This document shows positions 8,691 through 11,882 of a DNA stretch of 11,882 bases, piece by piece. Both the position numbers and the translations under genes were made by a program. Every line of letters begins with the position of its first letter. The first letter of the stretch is position 1. Origin of the DNA: an uncultured Collinsella sp. (GTDB taxonomy: Bacteria > Actinomycetota > Coriobacteriia > Coriobacteriales > Coriobacteriaceae); the NCBI GenBank assembly GCA_900548255.1, contig URKH01000066.1:1-11882 (forward strand), written 5' to 3'. The notes beneath the pieces were generated by a model, which was not told the DNA's origin, made no database searches, and saw only the letters and a list, made by a program, of their open reading frames with translations.

Positions 8691-8926
8691 CTAGTTCAGC
8701 GTCTTCACGAGCTTCTCCAGGTTGTCGTTCATGATGGGTGGGTAATCCTCGCCGGCTTTAAGCTGTTTGTCAGTGAGCCCCTCGACGGGGTCGAGCTGGA
8801 CGCATTGTCGTCAGAAGCGGCGAGAGCAAAGACCGCACTTAAAAGGGGCATATATGCCGCCGCCATGGGGCCACGGTGACGAATAGGACGCCGCTTGGGA
8901 TGGCGACGGTAGATTCGGTTGTCCAT
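8691..8926 (-). pseudogene. Frameshifted small single-helix membrane protein gene upstream of the sulfatase
   Basis: ATG at 8926 has a strong AGGAG 6 nt upstream. The first frame encodes a very basic N-terminus (residues 1-19) and one hydrophobic segment (about 21-37), then a polar stretch. Near 8787-8803 this frame becomes implausible. A second frame, one base out of phase, continues with good codon use to the stop at 8693-8691, encoding a tail containing PVEGLTDKQLKAGEDY and ending NLEKLVKTLN. That tail has no own start codon except a late one and is preceded by a stop. Adding one C to the CCCC run at 8787-8790 joins the halves into a 78-aa protein, predicted to be membrane-anchored with the tail outside. 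The stop abuts the sulfatase ribosome binding site. I do not recognise the family. It could be a true pseudogene, a sequencing error or, less likely, recoding. Confidence 0.65.
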
Positions 8927-8948
8927 AGATTGCTCCTGAATTGAAAAC

Positions 8949-8972
8949 GGCTGCGTCGGGGTGCCGACGGCC
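8949..8972 (-). terminator. Candidate weak terminator or attenuator inside the minus-strand cluster
   Basis: On the minus strand, GGC plus CGTCGG (8972-8964) pairs with CCGACG (8959-8954) and, past a 2-nt bulge, GCC (8951-8949). The loop is 4 nt and GTTTTCAATT follows. It lies between the His/Cys small protein gene and the frameshifted gene. With only about 20 bp left before the next ATG, there is little room for a separate downstream promoter, so it may reduce rather than stop transcription. Confidence 0.45.
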
Positions 8973-9024
8973 GAAGGCGATGCCGCCGTGGCACGCGGTA
9001 GCTATTTGATTCAATTGGGAGCCG

Positions 9025-9393
9025 TTAATCGTCCAGACGGACCCTGAGGGATAATAGGGTGACCGGGGCATATGAAGATCGCTCGGTGCCGATGACGGCT
9101 AGGGCGGAGATCAGCAAGAGGGTGATGAACGATGTCGCGCCCACGGGGACGGTGTCACCGCCACGGGCGATCGACAGATTGCCGGCGAGCTCGGCGCAGA
9201 TGGTGCAGCCCGCGCCGGTGCAGTCATGATGCAACTCATGGGCGGTTGCGATGGGGGAGAGGATGGTTACCGCGAGAAGGGAGAAGACGAGAGCCAGGGC
9301 GAGCAGGCGAGTGCGAACGGGCGGCATGGAGTCGCGTGCATCGCGATTCGGTGCTATATCTCGCCATGTCGAGGTGCTCAGCTCATCGGTCAT
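9025..9393 (-). CDS. Small two-helix membrane protein with a His/Cys cluster (possible metal binding)
   Basis: A 122-aa hypothetical protein. A polar N-terminus ending in VRTR (26-29) precedes a hydrophobic segment (30-50) that looks like a signal anchor. Directly after it comes H52, H55, H56, C58, C63 and C66 (HELHHDCTGAGCTIC). A short polar stretch leads to a second hydrophobic segment (about 86-102) and a basic tail ending RVRLDD. The His/Cys cluster would lie outside the membrane and is spaced as in metal-binding sites. Small proteins with an HDC-x4-CxxC pattern occur in other Gram-positives, sometimes near metal transport genes, but I know of no proven function. The frame is open to 9531, but the ATG at 9393 is chosen because GGGAGG lies just upstream and a promoter fits before it. 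The gene heads a minus-strand cluster and is divergent from groES. Confidence 0.75.
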   Translation of the reverse strand: MTDELSTSTWRDIAPNRDARDSMPPVRTRLLALALVFSLLAVTILSPIATAHELHHDCTGAGCTICAELAGNLSIARGGDTVPVGATSFITLLLISALAVIGTERSSYAPVTLLSLRVRLDD

Positions 9394-9435
9394 CTGCCCT
9401 CCCTTCCTCTCATCTGGGCATATTTCATCTGGAGG

Positions 9436-9463
9436 ATTGTAGTCTTGAGAAGCTGATTCACAA
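9436..9463 (-). promoter_or_regulatory. Promoter of the minus-strand membrane-protein cluster
   Basis: On the minus strand, TTGTGA (9463-9458; 4/6) is followed after 16 bp by TACAAT (9441-9436; 5/6). Initiation near 9429 would give a 36-nt leader before the ATG at 9393, and the Shine-Dalgarno sequence falls inside it. This is the best sigma-70-like promoter I see in the window. Confidence 0.55.
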
Positions 9464-9549
9464 AGTTGCCGCGCTAAAACTTCATGCTTTCCGGTCCGCC
9501 TTGGGGCTGCGCATAAGTTATCCTCCGACATTCAGAAAATCTAAGTGCC

Positions 9550-9566
9550 AAAAAATAAGATTTTTT
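9550..9566. other. A/T-tract inverted repeat in the groES upstream region
   Basis: AAAAAAT (9550-9556) and ATTTTTT (9560-9566) form a perfect 7-bp inverted repeat with a 3-nt spacer. The T-tract runs into TTGACT (9565-9570), a good -35-like hexamer, but no acceptable -10 lies 16-18 bp further on. TATAAC at 9579-9584 is only 8 bp away. It could be an operator, an UP-like tract or a curved-DNA site for groES transcription; it could also be a weak terminator on either strand. Confidence 0.4.
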
Positions 9567-9676
9567 GACTCCGTGTTGTATAACCCGCCATTCGTGGGTA
9601 CCATTCAACGCGTACGCAAACAAAAAGGGTTAATTCGCGTGGCATAACCGCGCGGCCCAAAAAGGAGGAGACAAGC

Positions 9677-9970
9677 ATGTCGTCTTTGAAGCCGCTTGCA
9701 GATCGTGTTCTGGTCAAGCCCGACGAGGCCGAGCAGAAGACCGCTTCTGGTCTGTATATCGCCAGCAACGCCCAGGAGAAGCCGCAGCGCGGCACCATCG
9801 TTGCCGTTGGTGCCGGCAAGGTCAACGACAAGGGTGAGCGCATCCCCATGGACGTCAAGGTCGGTGACGTTGTCATCTACGGTAAGTTCGGTGGCAACGA
9901 GGTCAAGGTCGACGGCGAGAAGTATCTGCTGATGCGCGCCGACGACATCTACGCTGTCGTCGAGGCCTAG
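9677..9970 (+). CDS. groES: Co-chaperonin GroES (Hsp10)
   Basis: A 97-aa cytoplasmic co-chaperonin that caps the GroEL cage as a heptamer during ATP-driven protein folding. The start LKPLADRVLVKPDEAE (4-19) is the family hallmark. It is followed by the mobile loop that contacts GroEL (about 17-34, including TASGLYIA), then RGTIVAVGAGK (38-48), VKVGDVVIYGKFGG (60-73) and the C-terminal YLLMRADDIYAVVE (83-96). Length is standard. AGGAGG 8 nt before the ATG is a near-perfect ribosome binding site. groEL follows after 96 bp, and C-ending codons dominate both genes, consistent with very high expression. The upstream region contains no CIRCE element. Confidence 0.98.
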   Translation: MSSLKPLADRVLVKPDEAEQKTASGLYIASNAQEKPQRGTIVAVGAGKVNDKGERIPMDVKVGDVVIYGKFGGNEVKVDGEKYLLMRADDIYAVVEA

Positions 9971-10000
9971 TCTCGTCAGAATCTCTGATTCGTCTTTGAA

Positions 10001-10036
10001 CGCGCCCGCCGCATAGGACTCGGAAGCGGCGACGCG
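10001..10036 (+). other. Imperfect hairpin in the groES-groEL spacer
   Basis: CGCG (10001-10004) plus GCCGC (10008-10012) can pair with GCGGC (10026-10030) plus CGCG (10033-10036), across a small internal loop, with a 13-nt apical loop. A smaller stem, GAATC-TCT-GATTC, lies at 9979-9991. No T-tract follows, so transcription should continue into groEL. They might affect mRNA processing or relative stability. Confidence 0.35.
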
Positions 10037-10066
10037 AGTCACGTTTCTTTTGGAGGATTACCTACC

Positions 10067-11704
10067 ATGGCAAAGAACATTACGTTCAACACCGATGCCC
10101 GCGCTAAGCTCGCCAAGGGTGTCAACACTCTGGCCGACGCCGTTACCGTCACCATGGGCCCCAAGGGCCGTTACGTCGCTCTGCAGCGCACGTTTGGTGC
10201 CCCGACCATCACCAACGACGGCGTTTCCGTCGCCAAGGAGATTGAGCTCGAGGACAACATCGAGAACATGGGTGCCCAGCTGGTGAAGGAGGTCGCCACC
10301 AAGACCAACGACACCGTGGGTGACGGCACCACCACCGCAACCCTGCTCGCTCAAGCCATCGTCAACGACGGTCTGCGCAACGTCGCCGCTGGCGCCAACC
10401 CGCTGGCCATCCGTCGCGGCATCGACAAGGCCGTCAACGCCGCCGTCGCCGAGATGAAGAAGCAGGCCAAGCCGGTCGAGACCAAGGAGCAGATTGCTTC
10501 CGTCGGTACCATCTCCGCCGGTGACCCCGAGGTCGGCGAGAAGATCGCCGAGGCCATGGAGGTCGTGGGCAAGGACGGCGTCATCACCGTCGAGGATTCC
10601 CAGACGTTCGACATCACCATCGACACCGTCGAGGGCATGCAGTTCGACAAGGGCTATGTCTCCGCTTACTTCGTCACGGATAACGACCGCATGGAGGCCG
10701 TGATGAAGGATCCGTACATCCTCATCACCGACCAGAAGATCTCCAGCGTTCAGGACATCATGCCTGTTCTCGAGGCTGTCCAGCGCGCTGGCCGTGGCCT
10801 GCTCATCATCGCTGAGGACATCGACGGCGAGGCTCTGCCTACCCTGGTTCTCAACAAGATTCGTGGCGCCCTCAACGTCTGCGCCGTCAAGGCTCCGGGC
10901 TACGGCGATCGCCGCAAGCGCATCCTCGAGGACATCGCCGTCCTCACCGGCGGCCAGGCTGCCCTGGACGAGCTGGGCGTGAAGGTCGCTGACATCACCG
11001 CCGATATGCTCGGTACCGCTAAGTCCGTCACCATCTCCAAGGACAACACCGTCGTCGTCGGCGGCGCTGGCTCCAAGGAGGCCATCGACGCTCGTATCGC
11101 TCAGATCAAGGGTGAGATGGAGAACACCACCTCTGACTTCGACCGTGAGAAGCTCCAGGAGCGCCTGGCCAAGCTCTCCGGTGGCGTTGCCGTCATCAAG
11201 GTCGGCGCTGCTACCGAGTCCGAGCTCAAGGAGATCAAGCATCGCGTCGAGGACGCCCTGCAGGCAACCCGCGCTGCTGTCGAGGAGGGCATTGTCGCCG
11301 GCGGCGGCGTCGCCTTCATGGATGCTGCTCCTGCACTCGACGCTGTCGAGATCGACGACCCCGAGGAGAAGATCGGCGTCGACATCGTCAAGAAGGCTCT
11401 GACCGCTCCGGTCGCTACCATTGCCAAGAACGCTGGCTTTGAGGGCGCTGTCGTGGTCGACAAGGTTGCCGAGCTGCCCGCCGGCCAGGGTCTCAACTCT
11501 GCCAATGGTGAGTGGGGCGACATGATTGAGATGGGCGTCCTCGACCCCGTCAAGGTCAGCCGCGTCACCCTGCAGAACGCTGCTTCTGTCGCAAGCCTGA
11601 TTCTCATCACCGAGGCTACCGTCTCCGATGTGCCCAAAAACACTCAGCTTGAGGACGCTATCGCTGCTGCCACCGCTGGTCAGCAGGGCGGCGGTATGTA
11701 CTAA
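10067..11704 (+). CDS. groEL: Chaperonin GroEL (Hsp60)
   Basis: A 545-aa chaperonin subunit that assembles into a double heptameric ring and folds proteins with GroES using ATP. Nucleotide-site motifs are TMGPKGR (29-35), ITNDGVSVAKEIE (48-60) and GDGTTTATLLAQAIV (85-99). The catalytic aspartate corresponds to D396 in VEDALQATRAAVEEG (E. coli D398). The hinge/return segment EEGIVAGGG is intact. Equatorial, intermediate and apical regions are collinear with the family, with no gaps apparent. The tail is short, ending GQQGGGMY, with a single GGGM unit rather than the repeated GGM of E. coli and without the His-rich tail of some actinobacterial GroEL1 proteins. GGAGG lies 10 nt before the ATG. 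Codon use is extremely biased to C-ending codons, as expected for an abundant protein. It is co-transcribed with groES and ends at a strong hairpin. Confidence 0.98.
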   Translation: MAKNITFNTDARAKLAKGVNTLADAVTVTMGPKGRYVALQRTFGAPTITNDGVSVAKEIELEDNIENMGAQLVKEVATKTNDTVGDGTTTATLLAQAIVNDGLRNVAAGANPLAIRRGIDKAVNAAVAEMKKQAKPVETKEQIASVGTISAGDPEVGEKIAEAMEVVGKDGVITVEDSQTFDITIDTVEGMQFDKGYVSAYFVTDNDRMEAVMKDPYILITDQKISSVQDIMPVLEAVQRAGRGLLIIAEDIDGEALPTLVLNKIRGALNVCAVKAPGYGDRRKRILEDIAVLTGGQAALDELGVKVADITADMLGTAKSVTISKDNTVVVGGAGSKEAIDARIAQIKGEMENTTSDFDREKLQERLAKLSGGVAVIKVGAATESELKEIKHRVEDALQATRAAVEEGIVAGGGVAFMDAAPALDAVEIDDPEEKIGVDIVKKALTAPVATIAKNAGFEGAVVVDKVAELPAGQGLNSANGEWGDMIEMGVLDPVKVSRVTLQNAASVASLILITEATVSDVPKNTQLEDAIAAATAGQQGGGMY

Positions 11705-11779
11705 GGCCGACAAGGTCTAGAACTCCCACCGGGGATCCGGGGGCGTGACGGGGCTTCTCTCCGGAACGTCCTCGGACAT

Positions 11780-11824
11780 GCAAAGAGGCTCCGCTTCGCG
11801 CTTCGCGCTGCGGAGCCTCTTTGC
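11780..11824. terminator. Bidirectional-type terminator after groEL
   Basis: GCAAAGAGGCTCCGC (11780-11794) pairs perfectly with GCGGAGCCTCTTTGC (11810-11824). Inside the loop, CGCG at 11797-11800 can pair with CGCG at 11804-11807. A-rich and T-rich bases at the two edges make it symmetrical. It lies 76 bp after the groEL stop and 13 bp beyond the stop of the convergent partial gene, so it probably serves both. Confidence 0.8.
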
Positions 11825-11836
11825 GTCCTGACGCTC

Positions 11837-11882
11837 CTATTTGGCAAGGTGTTTTTTAGAATCCATTTTGCGCTCGGCCTCG
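11837..11882 (-). CDS. 3' end of a minus-strand gene (partial, unknown)
   Basis: Reading the minus strand from the window edge gives an open frame of 14 residues, EAERKMDSKKHLAK, ending in TAG at 11839-11837. The Lys-rich ending, normal codon choice and the terminator just beyond it fit the C-terminus of a real protein. The fragment is too short to assign a family, and a chance open frame cannot be excluded. Confidence 0.45.
   Translation of the reverse strand, partial: EAERKMDSKKHLAK

Noticed and set aside
9444..9464. HAIR-like element beginning CTTGAG near the cluster promoter
   Set aside because: The left half matches, but only about 4 of 7 positions match in the right half; likely chance.
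9565..9584. TTGACT and TATAAC as a groES promoter
   Set aside because: Each hexamer is good alone, but the spacing is 8 bp, far below the 16-18 bp a sigma-70 promoter needs.
9132..9647. 171-aa plus-strand frame ahead of groES
   Set aside because: Antisense to the His/Cys membrane protein for most of its length, then across a promoter region; Arg-rich shadow composition.
10058..11713. 551-aa open frame on the minus strand
   Set aside because: It is the exact antisense shadow of groEL, with low-complexity Gly/Asp/Val/Leu composition and no ribosome binding site.

Overview
The window looks like chromosomal DNA from a GC-rich, Gram-positive actinobacterium. A gut Coriobacteriia member close to Collinsella is my best guess. 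This rests on codon use, strong AGGAGG-type ribosome binding sites, an actinobacterial-style groES-groEL pair, an LTA-synthase-like membrane sulfatase, and intergenic repeats of a kind I associate with Collinsella. It is inference; no rRNA or other marker is present. I see no phage, transposase, CRISPR, tRNA or rRNA.

Layout, left to right. Positions 1-126 hold a hairpin and a weak promoter ahead of a YitT-type membrane protein (+). A zinc-ribbon, multi-pass membrane protein with a long Pro-Glu tail follows (+, 1300-2598). A strong 14-bp hairpin at about 2659-2692 separates it from a convergent M20D metallo-amidohydrolase (-, 2739-4202). That gene is divergent from a YtcJ-type amidohydrolase (+, 4364-6007), with 161 bp between them. 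A perfect 12-bp hairpin terminates the latter. About 600 bp without a gene follows (6008-6608), containing a GC-rich hairpin and several degenerate copies of a short repeat in opposing orientations.

Next is a three-gene minus-strand cluster read from 9393 down to 6609: a small two-helix membrane protein with a His/Cys cluster; a 78-codon basic, single-helix protein broken by a one-base frameshift; and an LTA-synthase-family sulfatase whose ribosome binding site lies against the stop codon of the broken gene. A good sigma-70-like promoter precedes the cluster.

The right end is the groES-groEL chaperonin operon (+), divergent from that cluster. No CIRCE element is visible upstream. A perfect 15-bp bidirectional-type terminator ends it, and the last 46 bases are the 3' end of a further minus-strand gene.

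Most of the window is ordinary housekeeping and envelope content. The points most worth checking are the frameshifted small gene coupled to the LTA-synthase-like gene, the His/Cys small membrane protein at the head of that cluster, the repeat-rich gap at 6160-6600, the Pro-Glu repeat tail, the heptad-like C-terminal extension of the M20 enzyme, and the missing heat-shock operator at groE.
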